Assembly: GCF_000205165.1 (NCBI RefSeq)
Contig: NZ_GL883811.1
Span: 1 to 64,000 of the forward strand
Reading direction: 5' to 3'
Length of the DNA stretch: 64,000 nucleotides
From: Paraprevotella xylaniphila YIT 11841
GTDB lineage: Bacteria > Bacteroidota > Bacteroidia > Bacteroidales > Bacteroidaceae
Shown here: positions 35,892-44,393 of the stretch, one piece after another
How the letters are laid out: each line of letters opens with the position of its first letter
Numbering within the stretch: the first letter of the stretch is position 1
The notes under the pieces: generated by a model
The model's database searches: none
What the model was told of the DNA's origin: nothing
What the model saw: the letters and a program-made list of their open reading frames with translations, nothing else
Position numbers and translations under genes: made by a program

Positions 35892-37874
35892 ATGAGAGGA
35901 TGGTTGCTTGTGTCATTTTGTATGGAGACTGTGTTCGTGCTCGCACAAAATGGTGTAGATAGCGTGGATGTGGGGCTGAAACAGATGAAAGGTCTGACGG
36001 TGACCGAGAAGGCTTTGCCTGCCACCGTACGTTCGGGTGCTCCTGTGCAGACGCTTGATAAGGCGGAGTTGGAACGTATGGGCGTGTTGGACGTGTCGGA
36101 TGCCGTACGGCATTTTTCGGGGGTGACCCTGAAGGATTATGGCGGTGTGGGAGGGTTGAAAACTGTTTCCGTACGCAGTCTGGGCGCACAGCATACAGCC
36201 GTGCTCTACGATGGTGTGGCCATAGGGGATTGCCAGTCGGGACAGGTGGACATCTCCCGTTTCTCGTTGGATAATGTTTCTTCATTGACGTTGACTATCG
36301 GGCAAAGCGACAATATTTATCAGACGGCACGCATGTCAGCTGCTGCAAGCGCGTTGAGCATCGAAACGAGCCGGCCTGATTTTGAAGGCCGGGATTTTAG
36401 TTTTTCGGCGAAGGTGAAGGCGGGGTCTTACGGTTGGGCCAACCCCTCATTGTTCTATGCCCATCGGTTCACACCGCGTTTGTCTTGTTCTCTTTACGGT
36501 GAATATTTACGTGCCGACGGGAATTATCATTTTACGATGATGAACTTGGATAAACAGATAAAAGGACGGCGTAACAATAGCGACATAGGGGCATACCGTG
36601 CGGAGGTGAATCTTTTTGCCCATTTGACAGAACGTCAGGATTTGGATGTGAAGGGGTATCTGTTCGATTCCCGTCGAGGATTGCCCGGTAGTGTCGTATA
36701 TGACAATCCCTATGCGGCGGAACGGCTTTATGACCGTAATTATTTCGGCCAGTTGAGGTATGAGAACCGTTTTTCGGAGAAGTGGAAACTGAAGGCTTCC
36801 GGGAAGTTCAATTATAGTTGGAACAAAGATACGGACAAGAAGGCTGCCGGGCCGACGGAAGACCGTTTTCGCCAGACGGAGACCTACCTGACCGCGACGT
36901 TATGGGCGATGCCCGTGAAAAACCTTTCTTTTTCGTTGGCGCAGGATTTTGTGTATAACGATTTGGCCACGACGTTGGACCAATGCCAATACCCGGAACG
37001 TTATACCAGTCTGACGGCCTTTTCAGCACAATACCGCCATCCGCGATTTCAGGTGACGGCTTCCTTGCTGAATACTTTCATTACCGAACGAGTTTCTTTA
37101 GGGATGGCTGCCGACGACCGTAAGCGGCTTTCTCCGGCGGTAAGCCTGGCGTGGCGCCCTGTGAAAAAGGCGAGTTGGCGTTTGCGCGCGTCTTATAAAG
37201 ACATATTCCGTGTCCCGACTTTCAATGACCTCTATTATCTGCTCATTGGGAACAGCCGCTTGCGTCCGGAAACAACGTGCCAATGGAATATAGGGACCAC
37301 CTGGGCCGGACGTATGGGAAAAGTGGCGGATTACGTGAGCTTTTCGTTGGATGCTTATTATAATAAGGTGAAAGACAAGATTGTGGCAGTTCCGACGATG
37401 TTCGTATGGAAAATGTCCAACGTAGGCAAAGTGGAGACTTACGGCGTGGATGCCAATCTGGCTGCCGAATGGGCTTTGGCAAAAGCTTGGAATTTGAGTT
37501 TGACAGGAGCGTACAGTTTCATGCAGGCGGAAGACGTGACGAAACGCGGTAGCAAGTTGTGGCGTCATCAGATTGCCTATACGCCGAAACATTCCGGAGG
37601 TGGAAGTGTGGTACTTGAAATGCCGTGGATGAACGTGGCATATAATGTGGCGTGGAGCGGTGAACGCTATCGTCTGCCGCAAAACAAAAAGAGCAATCTC
37701 GTGAATGCCTATTCCGATCATAGCCTTTCCTTGTACCGTGTTTTCCGGTTCAGAGATCATAAGTTGCGCCTGCAGGTGGACGCGGCCAATCTGGGTGGAA
37801 GAAATTATGAGGTGGTGCGTTACTATCCGATGCCCGGGAGGAATTTTAAAGTGGCAATAACATATTCTTTATAA
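35892..37874 (+). CDS. btuB: TonB-dependent corrinoid receptor BtuB
   Basis: 660 residues from the ATG of MRGWLLVSF, which starts a normal signal peptide (cleavage after about VLAQ); an in-frame ATG nine codons earlier would add a charged extension. A TonB-box-like segment (KGLTVTEKAL) is followed by a plug (about 40-160, with VSVRSLGAQHTAVLYDGV) and a 22-strand barrel. The riboswitch directly upstream and the btuG/F/C/D genes downstream fix the ligand as cobalamin or a related corrinoid. Receptor at the outer membrane, energised by TonB. Single-copy here; Bacteroidota often have several. Confidence 0.93.
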   Translation: MRGWLLVSFCMETVFVLAQNGVDSVDVGLKQMKGLTVTEKALPATVRSGAPVQTLDKAELERMGVLDVSDAVRHFSGVTLKDYGGVGGLKTVSVRSLGAQHTAVLYDGVAIGDCQSGQVDISRFSLDNVSSLTLTIGQSDNIYQTARMSAAASALSIETSRPDFEGRDFSFSAKVKAGSYGWANPSLFYAHRFTPRLSCSLYGEYLRADGNYHFTMMNLDKQIKGRRNNSDIGAYRAEVNLFAHLTERQDLDVKGYLFDSRRGLPGSVVYDNPYAAERLYDRNYFGQLRYENRFSEKWKLKASGKFNYSWNKDTDKKAAGPTEDRFRQTETYLTATLWAMPVKNLSFSLAQDFVYNDLATTLDQCQYPERYTSLTAFSAQYRHPRFQVTASLLNTFITERVSLGMAADDRKRLSPAVSLAWRPVKKASWRLRASYKDIFRVPTFNDLYYLLIGNSRLRPETTCQWNIGTTWAGRMGKVADYVSFSLDAYYNKVKDKIVAVPTMFVWKMSNVGKVETYGVDANLAAEWALAKAWNLSLTGAYSFMQAEDVTKRGSKLWRHQIAYTPKHSGGGSVVLEMPWMNVAYNVAWSGERYRLPQNKKSNLVNAYSDHSLSLYRVFRFRDHKLRLQVDAANLGGRNYEVVRYYPMPGRNFKVAITYSL

Positions 37875-37893
37875 ACTTTTAATAACGAAAAAA

Positions 37894-39066
37894 ATGAAAA
37901 TGAAATGGTGTAAATGGGCCATAATGGCTCTGGCTTTAGGGTGTTTTACCGCTTGTAGCGAGGATGATGACACGGTTGGAGATGGTGGAAAGCCGGGAGA
38001 AGAGACTGGTGGAAATGGAGGCGGTGCCAATGGAAGTGACAGCACTGCGGTTCCTTCCCCCGTGGTCGCTTTGGGAGCTTATGTGTTGAATACCGGAAAT
38101 TGGGGTGGAAACGATGCCGGTATCCAATATTTGGATTTTCAGACCGGAGAGTTGAGCGAAGACCTTTATGCGGCTGCCAATGGCGAAGGGCTTGGCGACT
38201 TGGGGCAAGACCTTTGTGTGTATGGTTCGAAAATATACGTGACGGTGAGCGGTTCTTCCAAAGTTGTCATCATGGACCGTAAGTGCAAGGTTCTGAAATC
38301 CATTCCGGTGGCTACCGAAGACGGTACTCCGGTTGAGCCTCGCTACATGGCAGCGTGTGAGGGGAAGGTTTATTTTACAGCATACGATGGGACGGTTTCC
38401 CGTATCGATACGACTTCCATGGCCATCGATGGCAAACTGAATCTTATAGATGCCGGGGCACAAACAGGTTATGACCATCCCGAGGCCATTACCTCCGCCA
38501 ACGGCAAACTGTATGTCAATATTTCGGGGTATTCAAAAGGAAAGTGGCTGGCTGTGGTTGATGCAGCTTCTTTCACCAAGCTGAAGGATATTGAAGTGAT
38601 GCTCAATCCTTATACCCAGTGCATCACGGCAGAAGACGGGTATGTATACTTCGTGTCCAATGGCAACTATGCAGGAAGCCCGTCCTTGACTCCGGACCAG
38701 TATATTTACGGTACGATGCAACGTCTCGATCCGGAAACAGACCAAGTGGAACAGGTGTGCCGTGCAACTTATATCGCGAATGCCGGGGAGAAAATGTACA
38801 TCCTTTATTCAGAGTATTATATGCCGGAAGTGGCTCGTGCTTACGTCCGTGACTTAAAGACAGGAGATGAACAAGAGTTTATGGACATGGCTGATTTGCA
38901 GAGTGCCAACGGTTTGGCTGTTGATCCAGCATCTGGCGATGTGTATGTGTTTGACGTACCTTACGGTGCTGCATCCGACGTACATGTATACGGGGCGGAT
39001 GGAACTTATAAACGTACGTTTGAAGCCGGAATGTCCACCTCGAAGATGGTGTTTGTCACAAAATAA
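37894..39066 (+). CDS. btuG: BtuG-type surface corrinoid-binding lipoprotein (beta-propeller)
   Basis: 390 residues. Lipoprotein signal ends FTACS (Cys 21), followed by an acidic SEDDD stretch, which in Bacteroidota favours export to the cell surface, and a Gly-rich linker to about residue 50. The rest is a YncE/DUF5074-type propeller with repeated blades (LYVNISGYSKGKWLAVVD, GYVYFVSNGN). BtuG proteins bind B12 outside the cell with extreme affinity and hand it to BtuB; position directly after btuB under a B12 riboswitch supports this name. It ends 4 bases before btuF. Confidence 0.85.
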   Translation: MKMKWCKWAIMALALGCFTACSEDDDTVGDGGKPGEETGGNGGGANGSDSTAVPSPVVALGAYVLNTGNWGGNDAGIQYLDFQTGELSEDLYAAANGEGLGDLGQDLCVYGSKIYVTVSGSSKVVIMDRKCKVLKSIPVATEDGTPVEPRYMAACEGKVYFTAYDGTVSRIDTTSMAIDGKLNLIDAGAQTGYDHPEAITSANGKLYVNISGYSKGKWLAVVDAASFTKLKDIEVMLNPYTQCITAEDGYVYFVSNGNYAGSPSLTPDQYIYGTMQRLDPETDQVEQVCRATYIANAGEKMYILYSEYYMPEVARAYVRDLKTGDEQEFMDMADLQSANGLAVDPASGDVYVFDVPYGAASDVHVYGADGTYKRTFEAGMSTSKMVFVTK

Positions 39067-39070
39067 GGAG

Positions 39071-40207
39071 ATGAAGGTAAGTAGCCTTTTTTATGGTTTG
39101 TTTGCCGTTTTGCTTCTGTCCTCTTGTAAGGACGGGGGCAAGACGGCTTCCTTTTTGGACGAGGGCGGTGACACGTTGGATTTAAAGTATGCAGAGAACC
39201 TGAAGGTTGTGTCTTACGACGGTTACTGGGTGGCTACGCTGAGAAATCCGTGGGATACGTTGGAAATACTGCACACGTATGTGTTGGTCGGACGAGACGA
39301 GCCATTGCCCGACAGTCTGCCGCAAGGGACGGTCGTGCGCGTACCGTTGCAGAAAGCCGTCATTTATTCGTCTGTACATTGCGGGTTGATGGAAGAGTTG
39401 GGGGCACTGGCTGCCGTGGGCGGAGTGTGCGACCTCCGGTATATCGACCTGCCTTACGTCAAGGAAGGATGCCGCACGGGACGTATCGCGGATTTGGGCA
39501 GCGGGATGAATCCGGACATCGAGAAGCTTATGGCGTTGCATCCCGATGCCGTGATGCTTTCTCCGTTTGAAAACAGCGGGGGATATGGCCGGTTGGGCAA
39601 GTTGGACATTCCCATCATCGAATGTGCCGACTATATGGAAACTTCTTCGTTGGGGCGTGCCGAATGGATGCGTTTCTACGGCCTGTTGTTCGGAAAAGCA
39701 GCCGAGGCCGATTCTTTGTTTGCCCGGGTAGAAGCCGATTATCTCAAGTGGGCCGGAAAAGTGGCCGGAATGAAAGACAAGCCTACCGTGTTTGCCGATT
39801 TGAAGTCCGGAGCCACGTGGTATGTGCCGGGCGGACGCAGTACGGTCGGACGGACGTTTGCCGATGCCGGTGCCGACTATGTTTTCAGTGATTTGAAGAA
39901 CAGCGGCTCGTCTCCCCTGAGCTTTGAGACGGTGTATGAGAAAGCGAAAGATGCAGACATCTGGTTGATTAAATATAACATGCCGGAGGATAAGACTTAT
40001 CGGGATTTGAAAAACGATTATGCACCATACGCCGGATTCCGGGCTTTCCGTGAACGGCGCGTGTACGGCTGCAATACCGGAAAAGTGCCTTATTATGAAG
40101 AAACGCCCTTTCATCCCGAATGGTTGCTGGAAGATTTGGTAAAAATATTCCATCCGGAAGTGGCAAAGTCAGAAAGTGGCAGATATTTTCGTAAATTAGC
40201 GGACTGA
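39071..40207 (+). CDS. btuF: Corrinoid-binding lipoprotein BtuF (ABC importer)
   Basis: 378 residues from an ATG preceded by AAGGAG, 4 bases after btuG. The open frame extends back over 200 bases into btuG, but that part is a shadow. Lipoprotein signal with lipobox LLSSC (Cys ~18). The Fe3+/B12 periplasmic binding fold covers about 90-370 (ALAAVGGVCDL, LMALHPDAVMLSPFE, SVGRTFADAGADYV-like core). It would bind corrinoid delivered by BtuB and pass it to BtuCD. An N-terminal ~90-residue part precedes the fold. Followed by btuC after 5 bases. Confidence 0.9.
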   Translation: MKVSSLFYGLFAVLLLSSCKDGGKTASFLDEGGDTLDLKYAENLKVVSYDGYWVATLRNPWDTLEILHTYVLVGRDEPLPDSLPQGTVVRVPLQKAVIYSSVHCGLMEELGALAAVGGVCDLRYIDLPYVKEGCRTGRIADLGSGMNPDIEKLMALHPDAVMLSPFENSGGYGRLGKLDIPIIECADYMETSSLGRAEWMRFYGLLFGKAAEADSLFARVEADYLKWAGKVAGMKDKPTVFADLKSGATWYVPGGRSTVGRTFADAGADYVFSDLKNSGSSPLSFETVYEKAKDADIWLIKYNMPEDKTYRDLKNDYAPYAGFRAFRERRVYGCNTGKVPYYEETPFHPEWLLEDLVKIFHPEVAKSESGRYFRKLAD

Positions 40208-40212
40208 AAAAG

Positions 40213-41253
40213 ATGATTCCAGTGGAGCGTAAAGGATATATGTGTGGAGGAATATTGGTCGTTGTCATTTTAGGGTTGGCGGCGGCTAATCTGTTGTTCG
40301 GTTCGGTAGATATTCCGGTCGGGGCCGTTTGGCAGGCATTGACGGGCGGGACGGTGGAAAACGAGGCTTGGTCGTTCATCGTGTGGGAATCCCGCGTGCC
40401 TTTGTGCGTGACGGCCTGGTGCTGTGGGGCCGCCTTGGCCGCTTCGGGCCTGATGTTGCAGACGGTGTTCAACAATCCGTTGGCGGACCCGTCGATTTTG
40501 GGTATCAGTTCGGGGGCAAGCCTCGGGGTGGCCTTGGTCATGTTGGCCGGAGGCGGAATGGTGTCGGCCGGCACTTTTTCTTTTTCCGGTTTCCTGGCAG
40601 TGGTAGCCGGTGCTTTCGCCGGTGCCGTGTTGGTCATGGGGGTGATTCTTTTTCTTTCCACGCTGATACGTAGCAGCGTCATGCTGTTGATTGCCGGCAT
40701 CATGATGGGCTACGTGGCCTCGTCGGCCATTTCCTTGCTGAATTTCTTCGCCACGGCCGAAGGTGTACACTCTTACATGGTTTGGGGGATGGGCAACTTC
40801 GGGGGTGTTTCGTTGGAACAACTGCCGTGGTTTGCGGCTTTCACCTCACTCGGGTTGCTGATGTCCATTTTGTTGATTAAACCGTTGAACGCCTTGTTGT
40901 TAGGAGAACGTTATGCGGAGAACCTTGGGGTGAATGTGCGTCGTACGCGCAGCATGTTGTTGGTGGTTACGGGAATCCTGACGGCTGTGGTCACGGCTTT
41001 TTGCGGTCCGGTGTCGTTCATCGGGTTGGCTGTGCCGCATGTGGCCCGGTTGTTGCTGGGGACGTCAAACCACAATGCCCTTTTGCCGGTGACGTTGTTG
41101 AGCGGCGGGGCGGTGGCCTTGCTTTGCAATTTGATTTGCATCCTGCCCGGCGAGGCGGGACTTCTCCCCCTGAATGCCGTGACACCCGTGTTGGGTGCGC
41201 CGGTGATTATTTATGTCATTGTGAACCAACGTAGAATACAGTATTTCAATTAA
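40213..41253 (+). CDS. btuC: Corrinoid ABC transporter permease BtuC (FecCD family)
   Basis: 346 residues with about ten membrane segments, typical of FecCD permeases. Family motifs include NPLADPSILGISSGASLG (residues ~92-110) and FCGPVSFIGLAVPHVARLLLG (~260-280), the latter containing the coupling-helix region that contacts the ATPase. Inner-membrane channel of the BtuCDF importer. Its stop shares one base with the btuD start, so tight coupling is expected. Confidence 0.93.
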   Translation: MIPVERKGYMCGGILVVVILGLAAANLLFGSVDIPVGAVWQALTGGTVENEAWSFIVWESRVPLCVTAWCCGAALAASGLMLQTVFNNPLADPSILGISSGASLGVALVMLAGGGMVSAGTFSFSGFLAVVAGAFAGAVLVMGVILFLSTLIRSSVMLLIAGIMMGYVASSAISLLNFFATAEGVHSYMVWGMGNFGGVSLEQLPWFAAFTSLGLLMSILLIKPLNALLLGERYAENLGVNVRRTRSMLLVVTGILTAVVTAFCGPVSFIGLAVPHVARLLLGTSNHNALLPVTLLSGGAVALLCNLICILPGEAGLLPLNAVTPVLGAPVIIYVIVNQRRIQYFN

Positions 41254-42266
41254 TGGGAAAGCAGATAGTGCTCGAAGGTGAACGGATTGCTACGGGGTAC
41301 CGTCAGGGGAAACAGTTGACGGAAGTGCATCATGGGTTGGATTTCCGCTTGTCGTGCGGTGAACTGACCTGTTTGTTAGGATGCAATGGGGCCGGGAAAT
41401 CCACTTTATTGCGTACGTTAGCCGGCATGCAGCCCGCTTTGTCCGGTCGTCTGGCACTCATGGGACGACCTTTGGATGCTTATACCGCACATGAGCGTTC
41501 CAAGACCATAGGTGTGGTGTTGACCGACCGCATGCAGGCAGGCGGGTTGACCGTTTACGAACTGGTGGCTTTGGGGCGTCAACCGTACACAGGTTTTTTC
41601 GGCCGTCTGACTTCTGCCGACAAAGCCTTGGTATGGCGGGCGTTGGAAGAGGTCGGTATGGTTGGAAAGGCACGTCGTTATGTGGCCGAACTGTCCGATG
41701 GAGAACGTCAGAAAGCCATGATAGCCAAAGCATTGGTGCAAGAATGCCCGCTGATTCTCTTGGATGAGCCTACGGCTTTTCTGGATGTGGAAAGCCGTAT
41801 GGAGGTGATGCGCCTGCTCCGGAAACTGGCGGTGGAAGAACGGAAGGCCGTTTTGCTTTCCACGCACGATGTGGACCAGGCCTTGGCCATGTCCGATCGC
41901 TTATGGTTGATGACGCAGGAACGCGAGATGCTGTGCGGGACGACCGAGGATTTGGTGCTGTCGGGGGCGATGGACCGGCTGTTTGGCAGCACGTCCATCC
42001 GTTTCGACGCGGTTCGCGGCATCTACGCCCCGGAGAACCGTAACAACCGGGTGGTTCGTCTGGAAGCAGCCGATGAGGCTTTGCGTTATTGGGCACAGAA
42101 CCTTTTGGTGCGGCACGGTTTCCGCCCCGTTGCGCCGGACGAGGGCGGAGAAGGGGTTGCAAGTCTTGCGGTGGCAGGTCCGCAGGATATGGTGTGGACG
42201 CAAAACGGAATCTCTTCCTGCTTTTGTTCGTTTGCCGGACTGGCTGAAATGTTGCGTCCGTTATGA
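41253..42266 (+). CDS. btuD: Corrinoid ABC transporter ATP-binding protein BtuD
   Basis: 337 residues. Walker A GCNGAGKST, signature LSDGERQ and Walker B LILLDEPTAF are all present, with a switch His in LLSTHDVD. Powers corrinoid import with BtuC. Longer than E. coli BtuD (249 residues): about 90 residues follow the ATPase domain, ending with a cysteine pair (SSCFCSF). Such extensions occur in Bacteroidota FecE/HmuV-like proteins; their role is not known to me. Last gene of the operon; no clear terminator hairpin follows. Confidence 0.9.
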   Translation: MGKQIVLEGERIATGYRQGKQLTEVHHGLDFRLSCGELTCLLGCNGAGKSTLLRTLAGMQPALSGRLALMGRPLDAYTAHERSKTIGVVLTDRMQAGGLTVYELVALGRQPYTGFFGRLTSADKALVWRALEEVGMVGKARRYVAELSDGERQKAMIAKALVQECPLILLDEPTAFLDVESRMEVMRLLRKLAVEERKAVLLSTHDVDQALAMSDRLWLMTQEREMLCGTTEDLVLSGAMDRLFGSTSIRFDAVRGIYAPENRNNRVVRLEAADEALRYWAQNLLVRHGFRPVAPDEGGEGVASLAVAGPQDMVWTQNGISSCFCSFAGLAEMLRPL

Positions 42267-42329
42267 CGGACCTGCATCGGGTGGTAAACAGACAAAGTGT
42301 CAGAGTGCCAAAACGTCAGTTTGGAAGTG

Positions 42330-42347
42330 GCGAGAATGGCGTATTTG
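42330..42347 (+). repeat. Second copy of an 18-base intergenic motif
   Basis: GCGAGAATGGCGTATTTG is identical to 10534-10551. Here the inverted partner is missing; instead a loose direct copy (GAGAATGCGCACTATTTG) lies about 40 bases on. Confidence 0.7.
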
Positions 42348-42637
42348 TGCCCGGAAGGGAGCATGATGGGAGAATGCGCACTATTTGGAAAGCTGAGGTT
42401 GTACATGGAGAAAGCTTTCGGGGCGTTTTTATGGTCTTTTTGAAAATGAAAAGTGGGCATAAGGCGTGGGAAGATTGTAGAGGAGTAAGTTTGAAACGAA
42501 GTAAGCTTGCATTTTGTTTTTGTTTTTAGGGCGGTTGAAAAGCGTCAGTTAGAGAAAAAATCCGGCTTGACATCTCTTGTCTCGGGGGTATTCCTGAGTG
42601 TTTTAGCCTGAAAAATGGAGTTTGAAGCACCAATCTG

Positions 42638-42686
42638 CGGAGAATGGAAAATCGCTTTCAGCCAAATGGTTTTTCATTCTCAGCAG
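42638..42686. repeat. Intergenic repeat, copy C
   Basis: The minus strand of 42655-42686 carries GAATGAAAAACCATTTGGC, one mismatch from copy A (10267-10285). Together with the forward GAATGGAAAATCGC it can form an imperfect hairpin. Confidence 0.6.
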
Positions 42687-42946
42687 AAAAATGAGGCGAA
42701 ACGGGCAGAAATGACGGATAGAATCAGTTCTATTCCCACTTTTTTAACTTACGGGCTTCTAAACGGCACTCCATCTTCTTTTTTATTTCAACTGCAAAAC
42801 GCGGATTTGCTTTCCTTTTGTGATGAAACGAAAGTATCCGGAAACTTTTTGTCAATCGTGTGGTTTGGAAAAATTTTCTTCCGCATTTTTATGGTCACTC
42901 CGGAAAAACTCTGTACTTTTATCCTTTCAAAGAACAAGGAGATTCT

Positions 42947-44371
42947 ATGGCAAAGGATAAGACCGTCTATGTGTGTGCGAATTGCGGACAGGAATCACCG
43001 AAGTGGGTGGGGCGTTGTCCTGCGTGCGGGGAATGGAATACGTTCAAGGAATTCACTGTGCGTAAGGAGAGTGCGTCGGCCATCGTGTCGGGAGGATTTC
43101 ACCAGGCGTTGCCGGGGGAACCGTTGCGTAGGCGGCCCATTCCCGTGGGACAGATTGTGACCGACGAGGAGCCGAGGTTGGACATGCACGACGAGGAATT
43201 GAACCGCGTGTTGGGCGGTGGGTTGGTGCCCGGCTCATTGGTGCTTTTGGGTGGGGAACCCGGCATAGGGAAGTCCACTTTGGTCTTGCAGACCGTACTG
43301 AAGATGACGGACAAGCGTGTGCTTTATGTCAGCGGCGAGGAGAGTGCGCGGCAGTTGAAGTTGCGTGCCGACCGTTTGGTGCCAAGGGCAGGAGGAAAGG
43401 CGGACGGACAGGAAGGGTTCTTGTCCCGTTCGTCTTGCATGGTCGTGTGCGAGACTTCGCTCGATCAGATTTTCCTGCACGTCCGTAACGAGCAGCCGCA
43501 ATTGGTGGTCATAGATTCCATACAGACCATCATGACCGAGGCCGTGGACAGTTCGCCCGGCAGTATCTCGCAAGTACGCGAGTGCGCTGCGCTGTTGTTG
43601 AAATTCGCCAAGGAGAGCAACATTCCCGTGATATTGATCGGCCATATCAATAAGGAGGGGACACTGGCCGGCCCCAAGGTGTTGGAACATATCGTGGATG
43701 CCGTGTTGCAGTTCGAGGGCGACCAACATTATATGTACCGCATCCTGCGCAGTATCAAGAACCGTTTCGGCAGTACGGCCGAGTTGGGCATCTACGAGAT
43801 GCGGCAGGACGGTTTGCGGCAGGTGAGCAATCCTTCGGAACTGTTGCTCACCGAGAATCACGAAGGGCTGAGCGGCGTGGCCATCTCTTCGGCCATCGAA
43901 GGCGTGCGCCCCTTCCTCATCGAGACGCAGGCACTGGTCAGCACGGCAGCCTACGGCACGCCGCAACGTTCGGCCACCGGCTTCGACCTGCGCCGGTTGA
44001 ATATGTTGTTGGCCGTGTTGGAGAAGCGGGTTGGGTTCAAGCTGGCGCAGAAAGACGTGTTCCTGAACATAGCCGGAGGGTTGAAAGTGACCGATCCGGC
44101 CATCGACTTGTCCGTCATTTCCGCCGTGTTGAGCAGCAATGTGGACACAGGCATCGAAAGCGGTGTCTGCATGGCCGGGGAAGTCGGCTTGAGCGGCGAG
44201 ATACGTCCGGTGAACCGTATCGAGCAACGTGTGGCGGAAGCTGCCAAGCTCGGTTTCCGGCGAATGATTGTTCCGCGTCACAACTTGCAGGGATTCGACA
44301 CGTCGAAACTGAAGATAGAACTTGTCCCAGTGCGGAAAGTGGAAGAGGCGCTCCGTGCGCTTTTCGGTTAA
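42947..44371 (+). CDS. radA: DNA repair protein RadA
   Basis: 474 residues from the ATG of MAKDKTVYVC; an earlier in-frame start would add 29 residues encoded in the repeat gap. The N-terminal zinc finger has Cys 10, 13, 24 and 27. Walker A is GGEPGIGKST, the RadA motif is KNRFG (IKNRFGSTAELGIYEM), and the C-terminal ~150 residues form the Lon-protease-like domain. RadA processes recombination intermediates and helps branch migration. Complete. The FAD protein gene follows 22 bases later. Confidence 0.95.
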   Translation: MAKDKTVYVCANCGQESPKWVGRCPACGEWNTFKEFTVRKESASAIVSGGFHQALPGEPLRRRPIPVGQIVTDEEPRLDMHDEELNRVLGGGLVPGSLVLLGGEPGIGKSTLVLQTVLKMTDKRVLYVSGEESARQLKLRADRLVPRAGGKADGQEGFLSRSSCMVVCETSLDQIFLHVRNEQPQLVVIDSIQTIMTEAVDSSPGSISQVRECAALLLKFAKESNIPVILIGHINKEGTLAGPKVLEHIVDAVLQFEGDQHYMYRILRSIKNRFGSTAELGIYEMRQDGLRQVSNPSELLLTENHEGLSGVAISSAIEGVRPFLIETQALVSTAAYGTPQRSATGFDLRRLNMLLAVLEKRVGFKLAQKDVFLNIAGGLKVTDPAIDLSVISAVLSSNVDTGIESGVCMAGEVGLSGEIRPVNRIEQRVAEAAKLGFRRMIVPRHNLQGFDTSKLKIELVPVRKVEEALRALFG

Positions 44372-44393
44372 ACGAACAGATAACGATAAGGAT

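Larger units (their letters stand above)
42267..42946. other. Gene-free gap of about 680 bases
   Basis: Contains the two repeat blocks listed separately and no gene I can support. An open frame across 42615-43160 is made of repeat sequence and runs into radA out of frame. A weak -7-like TACTTTTA at about 42915 may serve radA. Confidence 0.5.

Noticed and set aside
38867-39070. N-terminal extension of the btuF frame into btuG
   Set aside because: The extension overlaps btuG in another frame. The ATG at 39071 has AAGGAG before it and begins a proper lipoprotein signal.
42615-43160. 181-residue plus-strand frame before radA
   Set aside because: Its start lies in repeat copy C and its end runs out of frame through radA. 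The peptide has no domain-like pattern.
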